64,000 bases of DNA from Flavobacterium sp. (GCA_018401995.1 JAGYJR010000003.1:62001-126000); one strand, 5' to 3'. Positions 42,041 to 51,668 are shown, numbered from the stretch's first letter. The notes: generated by a model not told the origin, from the sequence alone. Translations and numbers: made by a program.

Positions 42041-44239
42041 ATGAATAGCAATAAAATACTTTTCTTTCTTTTACTTTCGTGCTTATCTTTAACTTGTTTA
42101 GCACAGGATGATAAAGCTATTCTAAAGGAAATCAAATCGTTACTTTCGCAATCGGGAAAATCATTTATGGAATTGGAAAATGAAAAATCCATCCAATTGG
42201 CCAATCAAGCATTAGACTTAGCGGTTGCGAATAATCAAAATCTCTTTGCTGCAAAAGCGTATAATTTAATAGGTTTGAATTTCGCCGAATTTTCAGATTT
42301 GCAAAAATCCATTTCGTATTATAAAAAAGGTTTAACATATGCCAATAAAACCAATAATGATACAATAAAAGGTTGGTTGAATAATAATTTAGCCAATGTT
42401 TATTGTTATCATGAAGTGAATTATGAAGAAGGAATTAAGCATTACAAATTAGGAATTCAATATTCACAGAAGTTTAATGATATTTCTGAAATCACTTTCT
42501 CCAAGATGAATTTGGTTTCCGCATTGTTTAAAGTAGGCAATTACGCAGAAGGCATTGGGTACTTAAATGAGGTGAAAAATTATGTTGATTCAGAAGGTGA
42601 TATTGAAGCTAAAATCACCATGAATTTGTTGTACGCCAATTATTATGATGCTCAAAAAAATGATGTAAAAGCAGAAGAATTTTACTTAAAAACAATTGCT
42701 TTTTGTGATGCTAACAACGAAGATGGGTATTTGAACACGCATATTTTAAATGCGTATCGCTTTATTTCGGTGTTTTATCATGCTAGAGGTGAATTTGATA
42801 AAGCTTACGAATACTTATCTAAACAAGATATTTTAAAAGATAAAATTTATAACGAAGAACGTTCACAATCAATAGCCACTCTAGGAAGTGAAATTGAAAA
42901 GCAAGAAGCCAATCGTCAATTTCAAAAGATAAAAGCCGAAAGAGAAATTCAGGAACAAAAATTACAGAACAGTCGAATCATAGTTATATTGTTTGTTGTT
43001 ATTTTCACAGTGTTATTTTTATTACTGATCACTTTTTATAAAAACAATAAAGAACGTAAACAGACTAATTTAGAGTTAAAAGTAGCTAATGAAGACTTAA
43101 AAATAGCTAAAGAAAAAGCCGAAGAAGCTTCCAATTTAAAATCACAATTTATTTCAACTATTAGTCACGAATTACGAACGCCACTTTATGGTGTAATTGG
43201 AACAACAGAAATTTTAGAAGAAGAATACAAGGTTTTACGAGAAAGCTCGCATTTAAAAGCCTTGAAGTTTTCTGCTAATTATCTATTGGCGTTGGTAAAT
43301 GACATTTTGAAAGTATACAAAATTGAGGAAAACAAAGTGGTTTTAGAAAATGTTGTTTTCAATTTGGAAGATAAATTGGTTACAATAAAAGATTCTTTGG
43401 AAACGATAGCAAGAAAAAATAACAACCAAATAGAAGTTAAGGTAGACCAACAATTGCCTGAATTTTTATATGGAGATGCCATTCGTTTGTCGCAAATTAT
43501 TATGAATTTATTGAGCAATTCATTGAAGTTTACGAAAAATGGAAAAGTTTCTGTTACAGCTAATTTGCGAAAAAAGGAAAACAACTTTTATTACATTACC
43601 TTTCAAGTGATTGATAATGGTATTGGAATCCCAAAACAATATCAAGAGAAAGTTTTTGAGAAGTTTGTCCAAATTGAAAGGCGAGAAGAAGATTATCAAG
43701 GAACTGGATTAGGCTTAACAATAGTTCATAAATTAGTTTCTTTGTTCAACGGAACCATTCAATTAGAAAGTGAAGAGCATGTAGGGACTACTTTTACGGT
43801 TGAACTTCCGTTTCAATCAGGAGTAGATAAAACAAAAGATTTTATTACGGAGTACGACGTTGATTTATCAGATGAAACCGAATATCGTATTTTGGTAGTT
43901 GAGGACAATAAAATTAATCAAGTGGTAACCAAAAAATTGTTGGAAAATCATCACTTCCAATGTGAATTAGTTGATGACGGTTACCAAGCAATCGAACTGC
44001 TACAAACCGAAACATTTGACGCCATTTTAATGGATATCAATATGCCAAAAATAAACGGATTTGAAACTTCGAAAATTATCCGAGAAAAAGGATTTACACT
44101 TCCAATTATAGCCGTAACTGCCTTTGAAAAGGAAGAAATTATGGATAAAATAAAAGAGGCTCAAATCAACGATGTTGTGGTTAAACCTTTTGAGCCTGCT
44201 AAATTATTTTATATTATTAGGAGTTATATTAATAAGTGA
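42041..44239 (+). CDS. Hybrid sensor histidine kinase/response regulator with TPR sensor
   Basis: A 732-residue protein. A signal-type N-terminus (FFLLLSCLSLTCLAQ) is followed by periplasmic tetratricopeptide repeats (about 25-290, for example AKAYNLIGLNFAEFSDLQKS), a coiled coil, and a membrane helix (IIVILFVVIFTVLFLLLITF, about 310). The kinase core has ISHELRTPLYG with His376, NLLSNSLKFT, DNGIGIPKQY and GTGLGLTIVHKLV. The C-terminal receiver has VVEDNKINQVVTKKLL with the phospho-acceptor Asp665 in LMDINMPKING and the KPF lysine. No separate DNA-binding output is encoded nearby, so it should pass phosphate to another regulator. Confidence 0.94.
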   Translation: MNSNKILFFLLLSCLSLTCLAQDDKAILKEIKSLLSQSGKSFMELENEKSIQLANQALDLAVANNQNLFAAKAYNLIGLNFAEFSDLQKSISYYKKGLTYANKTNNDTIKGWLNNNLANVYCYHEVNYEEGIKHYKLGIQYSQKFNDISEITFSKMNLVSALFKVGNYAEGIGYLNEVKNYVDSEGDIEAKITMNLLYANYYDAQKNDVKAEEFYLKTIAFCDANNEDGYLNTHILNAYRFISVFYHARGEFDKAYEYLSKQDILKDKIYNEERSQSIATLGSEIEKQEANRQFQKIKAEREIQEQKLQNSRIIVILFVVIFTVLFLLLITFYKNNKERKQTNLELKVANEDLKIAKEKAEEASNLKSQFISTISHELRTPLYGVIGTTEILEEEYKVLRESSHLKALKFSANYLLALVNDILKVYKIEENKVVLENVVFNLEDKLVTIKDSLETIARKNNNQIEVKVDQQLPEFLYGDAIRLSQIIMNLLSNSLKFTKNGKVSVTANLRKKENNFYYITFQVIDNGIGIPKQYQEKVFEKFVQIERREEDYQGTGLGLTIVHKLVSLFNGTIQLESEEHVGTTFTVELPFQSGVDKTKDFITEYDVDLSDETEYRILVVEDNKINQVVTKKLLENHHFQCELVDDGYQAIELLQTETFDAILMDINMPKINGFETSKIIREKGFTLPIIAVTAFEKEEIMDKIKEAQINDVVVKPFEPAKLFYIIRSYINK

Positions 44240-44263
44240 TATTCCAATTACCCCATTACCCAA

Positions 44264-45523
44264 TTAATACCAACGCTTTTTATTCTTTTTTGAAGCATCC
44301 GATTTTCTTGAATTGGATTTACCCGTTTGTGTCGGATTCTTTTTGTTTCTTAAATCAGGTTTAGCATCTGGATTAGGAGTTTCTTCTTTCCAACCATACG
44401 GATGATCGGAAACCACTTTAATCTTCATTCGAATTAATTTCTCAATATCTTGCCAATACGGTTTTTCGTCTTTTCCACAAAATGAAATGGCTAATCCAGA
44501 ATTTCCTGCTCTTCCTGTTCTTCCAATACGGTGAACATAGGTTTCAGAAATATTGGGAATATCAAAATTAATTACAAACGGAAGTTGCTCAATATCAATA
44601 CCTCTAGCTGCTATGTCAGTGGCAACTAAAATATCAATTTCTTTATTTTTAAAACCTTCTAAAACGCGCTGACGTGCATTTTGCGATTTGTCTCCGTGAA
44701 TAGCTTCCGCTTTAATATGTGCTTTTTTAAGTACTTTAACAATATTATCGGCTCCGTGTTTGGTTCTGGTAAAAACCAAAGCGTTACTCAAACTTTCTTG
44801 AATAATCAATTGTTTCAACAACAAACGTTTGTCTTCTTTATTTACGAAATACACTTTTTGAGCCACATTTTCAGCAGTACTAGATATAGGTGTAACCGAA
44901 ATATATTTTGGACGTGTTAAAAACGAATCCGCTAATTCTCTAATTGCCAATGGCATGGTTGCAGAAAAAAGTAAGGTTTGTCTATTATCAGGAGTTAACT
45001 TGATGATTTTTTTCACATCGTTGATAAATCCCATGTCTAACATTTGATCGGCTTCGTCTAAAACCAAATGATGCATGTGATTCAAATCAATAAAACCTTG
45101 TTTATGTAAATCTAGTAAACGCCCAGGAGTTGCAATCAATACATCAACGCCTTGTTTTAATTCGTTTACTTGTGGTACTTGATTTACGCCACCAAAAATT
45201 ACCAAGCTTTTTACGCCCGTATATTTTCCATACGTTTTAAAACTTTCGTCAATTTGAATTGCTAATTCACGAGTAGGAGTAACTACTAATGTGCGAATGT
45301 GTTTTGTTTTTTTTGGAGAACCCACAATTCGGTGGATTAAATTTAGAATGGGAATAGCAAATGCACCTGTTTTTCCAGTTCCGGTTTGTGCGCAAGCTAC
45401 TAAATCTTGTCCAGCTAGAATTTCTGGAATGGCTTGTTCTTGAATAGGAGTTGGATTCGTATAACCTTCTTCTGTAAGGGCTTGTTGTATATGGTTAATT
45501 AATTGAAGTTCTTTAAATGTCAT
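44264..45523 (-). CDS. DEAD-box RNA helicase, RhlE-like
   Basis: A 419-residue helicase. The Q motif is YTNPTPIQEQAIPEILAGQD, motif I is ACAQTGTGKTGAFAIP, motif Ib VLIATPGRLLDL, motif II LVLDEADQMLDMGF, motif III LLFSATMPLAIREL, then ALVFTRTKHGADNIV, DILVATDIAARGIDI and YVHRIGRTGRAG. The C-terminal tail is short, basic and serine/lysine-rich (NSRKSDASKKNKKRWY), as in RhlE-type proteins in Bacteroidota. It assists ribosome assembly or RNA turnover. It has no operon partner here. Confidence 0.94.
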   Translation of the reverse strand: MTFKELQLINHIQQALTEEGYTNPTPIQEQAIPEILAGQDLVACAQTGTGKTGAFAIPILNLIHRIVGSPKKTKHIRTLVVTPTRELAIQIDESFKTYGKYTGVKSLVIFGGVNQVPQVNELKQGVDVLIATPGRLLDLHKQGFIDLNHMHHLVLDEADQMLDMGFINDVKKIIKLTPDNRQTLLFSATMPLAIRELADSFLTRPKYISVTPISSTAENVAQKVYFVNKEDKRLLLKQLIIQESLSNALVFTRTKHGADNIVKVLKKAHIKAEAIHGDKSQNARQRVLEGFKNKEIDILVATDIAARGIDIEQLPFVINFDIPNISETYVHRIGRTGRAGNSGLAISFCGKDEKPYWQDIEKLIRMKIKVVSDHPYGWKEETPNPDAKPDLRNKKNPTQTGKSNSRKSDASKKNKKRWY

Positions 45524-45562
45524 AAGTTGTAATTTATTCAGAAATAATTTTCTGCGACAAAG

Positions 45563-46594
45563 TTACGACATTTTACTCTTCATAAAGTCAGTAATCAAAT
45601 AAGCGACTAATTTTCCCGTTAAATGGTTGTTGTTGGTTTGGTCTAAATCGGGAGCTCCTTCGCAAATATGTAAGTAAGACGCATTTTTATTTTTACCAAA
45701 GAAATGAATGTATTCTCGAGCTTGTTGTACGCTAAAACCACTCAATGTCATGGCGCTAGAATAAATTCCGGGAATAGCATCTAAATCCAATTCTATTCCA
45801 AAACAATCATTTTTAATAAAGTCTAAGGCTACTGAAAGTTGGTTAGCGTAACTCTTTTCTTTCCTCACTTCAATTTCTTCGTAAGTAGTATATTGCACGC
45901 GTTCACTGACAGATTTAATGTTTTGTAAAACGCCTTTCGAAATAAAACTTTCGTGCATCCCAAAGATGAAGTATTTTTTCAAGAAACCATCTTCAAAAGC
46001 GTAACTGAATCCGTTTCCCGAATGTCTTCCTTCCAAAACTCGAAAATCGGTATGAGCATCAAAGTTTACAGCGTTTACGGGTTTTCCTTTTGCAAGTGCT
46101 AAACCTTTGATATTTCCGTAAGCGTTGTTATGACCACCACCAATAATAATTGGAATTTTTCCAGCTTTTACAATTTCGTGGATAATGTGAGAAACTTCTT
46201 TGTCTATTTTTTCTACCAATGCAAACAGTTCTTTTCTGTCGTCTTTATTGGTAACGGTTAATTGTGCGGCACGCTTCATTTCTGCTGTAACATCCAAACT
46301 GCCCAAAATCAAAAGAGTATTGCCTTTACAAAATTTATTGTGTTGGATGTTTACTAAGCTTTTTAACGCACTTTCATAAGCAGAAGCGGTTCCAGTTCTT
46401 CCTAAATTTGCTTTTACACCAATGTCTTCTGGAATTCCAAATAAAACAAATTGTGCTTCACAATTTTTCATGAAATCCAACGGATTTTCGTTGTTAGGAA
46501 TCGTATAAACCTTCTCTCCAAATTTTACTTCACCACTGCGGTGTTGCGTTATTCTTGCTAATTCATTAATAGAAAGCAGCTTAATATTGTCCAT
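45563..46594 (-). CDS. hutG: Formimidoylglutamase (arginase/agmatinase family)
   Basis: A 343-residue ureohydrolase-fold protein. Metal-binding motifs are IIGGGHNNAYGNIKGL (histidine), AVNFDAHTDFRVLEG (DAHTD) and GIELDLDAIPGIYS (DxD). The N-terminal 90 residues, including LFGIPEDIGVKANLGRTGT, follow the Bacteroidota formimidoylglutamase form. It hydrolyses N-formimidoyl-L-glutamate to glutamate and formamide, the last step of histidine breakdown. The hutI gene is on the same strand 2.6 kb upstream, with unrelated genes between them, which supports this substrate over arginine or agmatine. hutH and hutU are not in the window. Confidence 0.82.
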   Translation of the reverse strand: MDNIKLLSINELARITQHRSGEVKFGEKVYTIPNNENPLDFMKNCEAQFVLFGIPEDIGVKANLGRTGTASAYESALKSLVNIQHNKFCKGNTLLILGSLDVTAEMKRAAQLTVTNKDDRKELFALVEKIDKEVSHIIHEIVKAGKIPIIIGGGHNNAYGNIKGLALAKGKPVNAVNFDAHTDFRVLEGRHSGNGFSYAFEDGFLKKYFIFGMHESFISKGVLQNIKSVSERVQYTTYEEIEVRKEKSYANQLSVALDFIKNDCFGIELDLDAIPGIYSSAMTLSGFSVQQAREYIHFFGKNKNASYLHICEGAPDLDQTNNNHLTGKLVAYLITDFMKSKMS

Positions 46595-46651
46595 TATAAA
46601 TCCAATTGTATTTTCAAAAATACTATTTTTTTAAATTAATTAGCATAATAA

Positions 46652-46682
46652 ATTGATAAATACAGATAAAATAGTAAATTTG
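46652..46682 (+). promoter_or_regulatory. Putative Bacteroidota-type promoter for the coiled-coil protein
   Basis: ATTG at 46652-46655, 19 bp, TAAATTTG at 46675-46682, 32 bp before the ATG at 46715. The -7 box fits; the -33 box has one mismatch. Confidence 0.55.
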
Positions 46683-46714
46683 TTCTTACTAATTAAGAAA
46701 ACCTCAAAAAACAA

Positions 46715-47596
46715 ATGGAAAACAAACAAAACAATTCTAGTCTAAAAGCTGCTGTTGTAATTTTAGCACTACTATTACTTGGAAGTATAGGTTACATTTT
46801 TAAAATGACTTCAGATAACACAAAACAAGTTACTGAACTAACTACAGAAAAAGACCAATTAGCTAACGATTTAAAAGCAAGAATTGCTGAATTAGACATG
46901 GCAATTAGTGAAAAAACTGCTTTACAAGGTGATTTTGAAGCACAAAAAGAAGAAATGACTCGTTTATTGGCTGAACTTGAAAAGTCGAAAGGAGATATTG
47001 CATCTTTAAAGCGTTATGAAGCTTCATATTTTAAATTAAAACGTGAAATGGACAATCTAATGGCTGAAAATCAATTGCTAAAAGAGCAAAATGTTTCTTT
47101 AACCTCAAGTTTAGATAGTACTAACGTTGTTTTAGAAGACACCAAGCGTTATGCAGATACGTTACTAACTCAAAACGACAACCTAACTAAAACGGTTGAA
47201 AAAGGTTCTACATTAGCAGTTTTAAATTTAAATGTTTTAGCTGTTAAAGAAAGAAGTTCAGGGAAACAAATTGAAACAGACAAAGCAAGCAGAGCAGATA
47301 AATTGAAAGTTAGTTTCCTTATTGCTGAAAATCAAATTGCAAAATCAGGTGATAGAAATTATTATGTGCAAATTATTGACAGTAAAAATAACATTTTAGG
47401 AGACAAAGAAACAATCAGTATTAAAGAGGATTTAACTTTGACTTACACTTTTATCACTAAAGTAAAATACGAAAACAAAACGGTACAAGTTAACGAAGAA
47501 GTTGCAGGAAAAGACTTTGCAGCTGGAACGTATTTTGTTAATGTGTTTAACCAAAAAGGGGAAATGGTTTCTAAAACTAGTTTCAGTTTGAGATAA
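46715..47596 (+). CDS. Membrane-anchored coiled-coil protein, unknown function
   Basis: A 293-residue protein. A single N-terminal membrane helix (AAVVILALLLLGSIGYIF) is followed by a long heptad-rich coiled coil (about 35-165: KDQLANDLKARIAELDMAIS, REMDNLMAENQLLKEQN). The C-terminal 120 residues form a beta-rich domain with VSFLIAENQIAKSGDRNYYV and GTYFVNVFNQKGEMVSK. Orthologues appear widespread in Flavobacteriia but I know of no function. It is divergent from hutG, with its own promoter and terminator. The beta domain probably lies in the periplasm. Confidence 0.75.
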   Translation: MENKQNNSSLKAAVVILALLLLGSIGYIFKMTSDNTKQVTELTTEKDQLANDLKARIAELDMAISEKTALQGDFEAQKEEMTRLLAELEKSKGDIASLKRYEASYFKLKREMDNLMAENQLLKEQNVSLTSSLDSTNVVLEDTKRYADTLLTQNDNLTKTVEKGSTLAVLNLNVLAVKERSSGKQIETDKASRADKLKVSFLIAENQIAKSGDRNYYVQIIDSKNNILGDKETISIKEDLTLTYTFITKVKYENKTVQVNEEVAGKDFAAGTYFVNVFNQKGEMVSKTSFSLR

Positions 47597-47614
47597 TCGT
47601 TTTTTCAAATCTAT

Positions 47615-47650
47615 AAAAAAAGCAATGAGTGTTTAATTCATTGCTTTTTT
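47615..47650 (+). terminator. Intrinsic terminator after the coiled-coil gene
   Basis: A run, AGCAATGA (47621-47628), loop GTGTTTAAT, TCATTGCT (47638-47645), T run. Confidence 0.85.
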
Positions 47651-47681
47651 GTTTTTTATGTTCCTAACTCAATATATAAAT

Positions 47682-47713
47682 CCCTATTCAATCATCACTT
47701 TTTCAATTAAATT
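47682..47713. repeat. Fragment of the hutI 3' end, copy 1
   Basis: TTCAATCATCACTTTTTCAA plus TTAAATT is identical over 27 bases to the 3' coding end of hutI at 49229-49255. On the minus strand it reads NLIEKVMIE followed by a stop. It is followed by about 75 bp shared with the second copy, then the DUF6705 gene. Confidence 0.8.
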
Positions 47714-47777
47714 TTTATAATTTAGTGAGTGTTTTTTCTTATAAAATTTATTTCCATTTTTTAGAATCATTTCAATT

Positions 47778-48359
47778 ATGAAAAATATAATATATACTCT
47801 AATATTTGCGCTTTTTTACAGCATTTTTTCCTCAGCTCAAACTGTTGTTGATATGTCTAATAGTCACAATATTAATTGGGAAAGGAAAAATGGACAATTT
47901 TATTTAAAAGATGTAAACAACTATATTTTACCATATCTAGGTTCTTGGAAATATGTAGATGGTAATAAGGAATTTAGAATCACTTTAACAAAAGTTACAA
48001 AGCATCATATAACTATACCTGATTATCAGATTAATTATTATTGTGATGGTTTACTTATCCAATACCAAAAATTTGAAAATGGTATATTGGTATATAATTC
48101 ACCCACTTTGTCTTTTCCTACTGGTATAATAAAGGAGTTTGGTAAACTCAATATGTCATTCAAAGATTATGAAAGAAATGGAGAAATTTTTCCAGTTGAT
48201 TTACTTTTAACACCAATAAATTCAATTGGAAGTGTACGACAATACAAACTAAGATTTAGACTAGATAAGTTTGAACAAAGAAATACTTATTTTCAGCAAC
48301 ACCCAAGCGAACCTTATTTTAGTGTTCCTAACGATATTGATATGGTAAAATTATTGTAA
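47778..48359 (+). CDS. DUF6705 family protein, secreted
   Basis: A 193-residue protein with a signal peptide (MKNIIYTLIFALFYSIFSSA) and then FYLKDVNNYILPYLGSWKYV, the DUF6705 opening in which a short lipocalin-like beta domain begins, followed by EFRITLTKVTKHH. The middle and C-terminal parts are beta-rich with LSFPTGIIKEFGKLNMSFKD. The family is confined to Flavobacteriia as far as I know, often as tandem copies, and has no known role. It is followed by a degraded paralogue at 48566. Confidence 0.72.
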   Translation: MKNIIYTLIFALFYSIFSSAQTVVDMSNSHNINWERKNGQFYLKDVNNYILPYLGSWKYVDGNKEFRITLTKVTKHHITIPDYQINYYCDGLLIQYQKFENGILVYNSPTLSFPTGIIKEFGKLNMSFKDYERNGEIFPVDLLLTPINSIGSVRQYKLRFRLDKFEQRNTYFQQHPSEPYFSVPNDIDMVKLL

Positions 48360-48472
48360 TCATCTAAAAATAGCAACAGGTTGTAATTGCTAGTTGTCAA
48401 TATTTTTTAAAATAAAAGACTATCTAAAAAGGAATTAATTCAAGTTAATTCGTTTTTTTTATACCATAAGTT

Positions 48473-48503
48473 TCCCTTCAATCATTACTTTTTCAATTAA
48501 ATT
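48473..48503. repeat. Fragment of the hutI 3' end, copy 2
   Basis: CCCTTCAATCATTACTTTTT plus CAATTAAATT matches the hutI end at 49227-49255 with one substitution. It extends into about 100 bp of direct repeat shared with 47686-47790, which covers the region upstream of both DUF6705 genes. Confidence 0.8.
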
Positions 48504-48565
48504 TTTATAATTTAGTGAATGTTTTTTTCTTATAAAATTTTTATCCTTTTTGAATCATTATAATT

Positions 48566-49196
48566 ATGAAGATTATAAACCTAGTTTTTACTTTTAATCA
48601 CCACATTTTCTCATACCAAACTCCTGTATTAGATTTTATTTACCAACGATTTTGGAGAGATTGAAAATGCATATTATAAAGATATTGAAAACTTTATAAT
48701 CAATTTGAAGGTACATTAGTATATTCTGATTCTTAAAATAACCATAAGATTTAAATTTATTAAGAAGAAATGTTTAATTATCAGTCAAATGTTAACTGTT
48801 ATCATGATGTATTAGTTGGTGAAATTCAGTTTTTAGAAAATAATGTTGAAAAAATAAATTCATTAAATAACTTAAATACAAACTTTAATAGTATTTATTT
48901 TTGAGTATAGTTTGTTTAGTTATGGTAAAACCAAGTTGAATATTACATATCCTTGTATTGGTTGTTTAAGTCAATGGAGAATTTTAATGCTATAATGAGT
49001 CTTCAAATAATGATATTTGTCTCGAAGCACTTTTCAATGAGACGTTTGACACTATTAAGTGATGAAAAATTAGATGTACAATATTATTATCTAATTCAGC
49101 ATCTATGTTTACAAAATGTTACACCCTCAAACATCAGTTATTATTCTATTACAGTATGTTTATTAAGCCATTTTACCTGTCAAAGATATTGTTAAA
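48566..49196 (+). pseudogene. DUF6705 family paralogue, degraded
   Basis: The ATG at 48566 starts MKIINLVFTF, matching the signal peptide of the copy at 47778. Later pieces in shifting frames are FGEIENAYYKDIENF, YNQFEGTLVYSDS, NYQSNVNCYHDVLVGEIQFL and PCIGCLSQWRIL, which follow the family order. At least four indels and several stop codons interrupt it, more than in the other broken genes, so real decay is likely here. A short open frame at 48953-49195 is part of the debris and not a gene. Confidence 0.7.
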
Positions 49197-49199
49197 AAC

Positions 49200-50450
49200 T
49201 TACTTACTTAAATTGTTATTAAATTCCCCTTCAATCATCACTTTTTCAATTAAATTATCGCCAAACTCATAAGGCAATTGGTAAAAAGAAGTAATGGGTT
49301 TTGTCATAATAATGTTCGCTTTTTTACCGATAGTTATAGAACCATGAGTTTCACTTAAATTCATAGCATAAGCTCCGTTAATTGTTGCGGCGTTTATGGC
49401 TTCTTCTGGTGTCATTTTCATTTTGATACAAGCGGTTGCCACCACAAAATTCATATTGCCAGATGGAGTAGTGCCAGGATTGTAATCGGTAGCTAATGCT
49501 AATGCTAATCCAGCTTCCATCATTCTCCTTGCTGGTGTGTAAGGAATACTAATGAAATACGAACAACTAGGTAACGCAACTGGCATAGTTTCCGAGTTTT
49601 TTAAGGCTTTTATGTCTTCATCGGTTACAATTTCTAAATGATCTACCGAAAGCGCTTGGTGTTTTACGCAAGACGCAATTCCGTCAATAGCGGTGAATTG
49701 ATTCACGTGAATTTTAGCTTGTAAGCCGTATTTTTTTCCAGCTTCTATAATACGTTCGGTTTCTGCTACTGAAAAATAACCTGTTTCTAAAAAAGCATCA
49801 ATAAAATCGGCTAAATTTTCTTCGGCAATCTTTGGTAACATTTCATTAACTATCAAATCAATATAACCCGAATGATTGTCTTTGTATTCCAATGGAAAAG
49901 CATGAGCGCCTAAAAAAGTAGCTTTAATCGCAATCGGATAATTTTCTTTTAATCGTTTGATGACGCGCAACATTTTCAATTCGCCTTCAACCGTTAATCC
50001 GTAACCCGATTTGATTTCAACGGCTCCAGTGCCCAATTTCATTACGTTTTCTAAACGAATTTTCGATTGTTTGTATAGTTCATCTTCAGAAGTTTCGTTC
50101 AGTTTCTTTGCCGAATTCAAAATACCACCACCACGATTGAAAATTTCTTCATACGACAAACCATTGATTCTATCCACAAATTCTTGCACACGATTTCCTG
50201 CATATACAATGTGTGTGTGACTGTCAACCCATGTTGGTAAAATCACTTTTCCTGAAGCATCAACAATAGTAATATTTTCAATGGTTGGACAGTTTTCCAT
50301 TGGACCAAAATCTGCAATTATGTTGTCTTTAATCAGTAAAAAAGCGTTATCTATTTTAGGTAAAATAGCCATTTCGCTTCCTGAAACTTTAGAAATTCCT
50401 AGAGGTCGAACTTGTAAAAGCTCTTTTATATGGATGAATAGGGTTTGCAT
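49200..50450 (-). CDS. hutI: Imidazolonepropionase
   Basis: A 416-residue amidohydrolase. VILPTWVDSHTHIVYAGNR contains the metal-binding H-x-H, FVDRINGLSYEEIFNRGGGI is the HutI substrate segment, then AVEIKSGYGLTVEGELKMLR, IHVNQFTAIDG, LSVDHLEIVTDED and LATDYNPGTTPSGN with the metal-ligand aspartate. The usual PGFVDSHTH reads PTWVDSHTH here. It opens the imidazolone ring to give formimidoylglutamate, the substrate of HutG. Its 3' end has been copied twice into the spacer on its left (47682 and 48473), pointing to a local duplication. Confidence 0.93.
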   Translation of the reverse strand: MQTLFIHIKELLQVRPLGISKVSGSEMAILPKIDNAFLLIKDNIIADFGPMENCPTIENITIVDASGKVILPTWVDSHTHIVYAGNRVQEFVDRINGLSYEEIFNRGGGILNSAKKLNETSEDELYKQSKIRLENVMKLGTGAVEIKSGYGLTVEGELKMLRVIKRLKENYPIAIKATFLGAHAFPLEYKDNHSGYIDLIVNEMLPKIAEENLADFIDAFLETGYFSVAETERIIEAGKKYGLQAKIHVNQFTAIDGIASCVKHQALSVDHLEIVTDEDIKALKNSETMPVALPSCSYFISIPYTPARRMMEAGLALALATDYNPGTTPSGNMNFVVATACIKMKMTPEEAINAATINGAYAMNLSETHGSITIGKKANIIMTKPITSFYQLPYEFGDNLIEKVMIEGEFNNNLSK

Positions 50451-50522
50451 AAATAAAAAATTTCAGTAAAAATAAGACCGATTTTTAAAAAGTCCTATCT
50501 TTATACTTAAAATTAAGCGGTT

Positions 50523-51593
50523 TTGAGAAAAATACGATACAAAAAAGGAAGAAAAGTTCAGTCATCGACTTTAGAATATACTGGAATTTACACAGATAAA
50601 CCTACTGAAATGCAGTTGTTTGTTTATGACGAAAATGAAGCAACAGAATATGAGAATTGTTCGGTTAAAGATTTTATTTCCAATAAAGATTTGACCAAAA
50701 ACAATTGGCTGAATTTACACGGATTATCCTCAACAGACGTCATTCAGGAGCTTTCTGAACATTTGCAATTAATCCCAATTGTAGTTTCAGATATTTTAAA
50801 TATTACCAAAGGAACGCGATTAGACGAGTTTGATGATACGTTGTTTTTTAGTATTAAATCCATTTTACCAATGGACGAAAGTGATACTATTTTGGTAGAG
50901 CAAATTAGTTTTTTGTTGCAAGATAATTTGATTGTTTCTTTTCAAGAAAAACGAGGCGATTTTTTTCCGCACATTAGAGAACGTATTCGAACCAATACTG
51001 GAATTGTTCGCAAAAAGAAAGTGGATTATTTGTTGTACTTGCTTTTAGATGCGGTAATTGAGAATTTTTATATTACTATTGAAACCAAAGAGGAAAAAAT
51101 CGAACAATTATTACTGCAATCTAAAACATCAGACAATCCAAATGTAGTGGAGGAAATTGAAAAAATGCGTGAAGTCTTTCATTTTTTGAAGCGAGCGATT
51201 ATGCCACTTCGAGATGCGTTATTTACCATTAAAACTATAAACGAAGACGATCAATTTAATTCGATTGAGAACTCGAATTATGTGTTTTTTGGGCGTTTGC
51301 ATCAGAAAACATTGGAATTATTGGAACAAATTGATTACGATATGCATTCTTTAGATAGTGCGAGTAATTTTTTCTATACGGCTCAAAGTCACCGCATGAA
51401 TGAAGTCATGAAAATTTTAACAATTCTTTCCGCTATTTTTATGCCAATAACGTTCATCGCCGGAATTTACGGAATGAATTTTCAACACATGCCTGAATTG
51501 GAATACCAAAATGGTTATTTCTTAGCTTTAGGTCTAATGCTTGTAATTGTTGTAGGAATGGTAGTTTATTTTAAACGGAAAAGATGGTTTTAA
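50523..51593 (+). CDS. corA: CorA family magnesium/cobalt transporter
   Basis: A 356-residue protein with a large N-terminal cytoplasmic domain, a long helix region (EEIEKMREVFHFLKRAIMPL) and two C-terminal membrane helices. The first ends with the pore signature FIAGIYGMNF (GMN), preceded by LSAIFMPITFIAG; the loop MPELEYQNGYF and helix FLALGLMLVIVVGMVVYF follow. It is a pentameric Mg2+ or Co2+ channel of the inner membrane. The frame starts at a TTG (50523); no suitable ATG exists before residue 30, and RKIRYKKGRKVQ is the conserved N-terminus. Confidence 0.93.
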   Translation: MRKIRYKKGRKVQSSTLEYTGIYTDKPTEMQLFVYDENEATEYENCSVKDFISNKDLTKNNWLNLHGLSSTDVIQELSEHLQLIPIVVSDILNITKGTRLDEFDDTLFFSIKSILPMDESDTILVEQISFLLQDNLIVSFQEKRGDFFPHIRERIRTNTGIVRKKKVDYLLYLLLDAVIENFYITIETKEEKIEQLLLQSKTSDNPNVVEEIEKMREVFHFLKRAIMPLRDALFTIKTINEDDQFNSIENSNYVFFGRLHQKTLELLEQIDYDMHSLDSASNFFYTAQSHRMNEVMKILTILSAIFMPITFIAGIYGMNFQHMPELEYQNGYFLALGLMLVIVVGMVVYFKRKRWF

Positions 51594-51668
51594 AATAATT
51601 GTGATTTCATTTGATAAAAATAAATTTTCCCACTATCTTTGACGTGAATTCATTTAATTCCGGAAAAC

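Noticed and set aside
48953..49195. 80-codon open frame as a separate gene
   Set aside because: It runs through debris of the DUF6705 paralogue and has Cys/Leu-rich low-information content with no family match.
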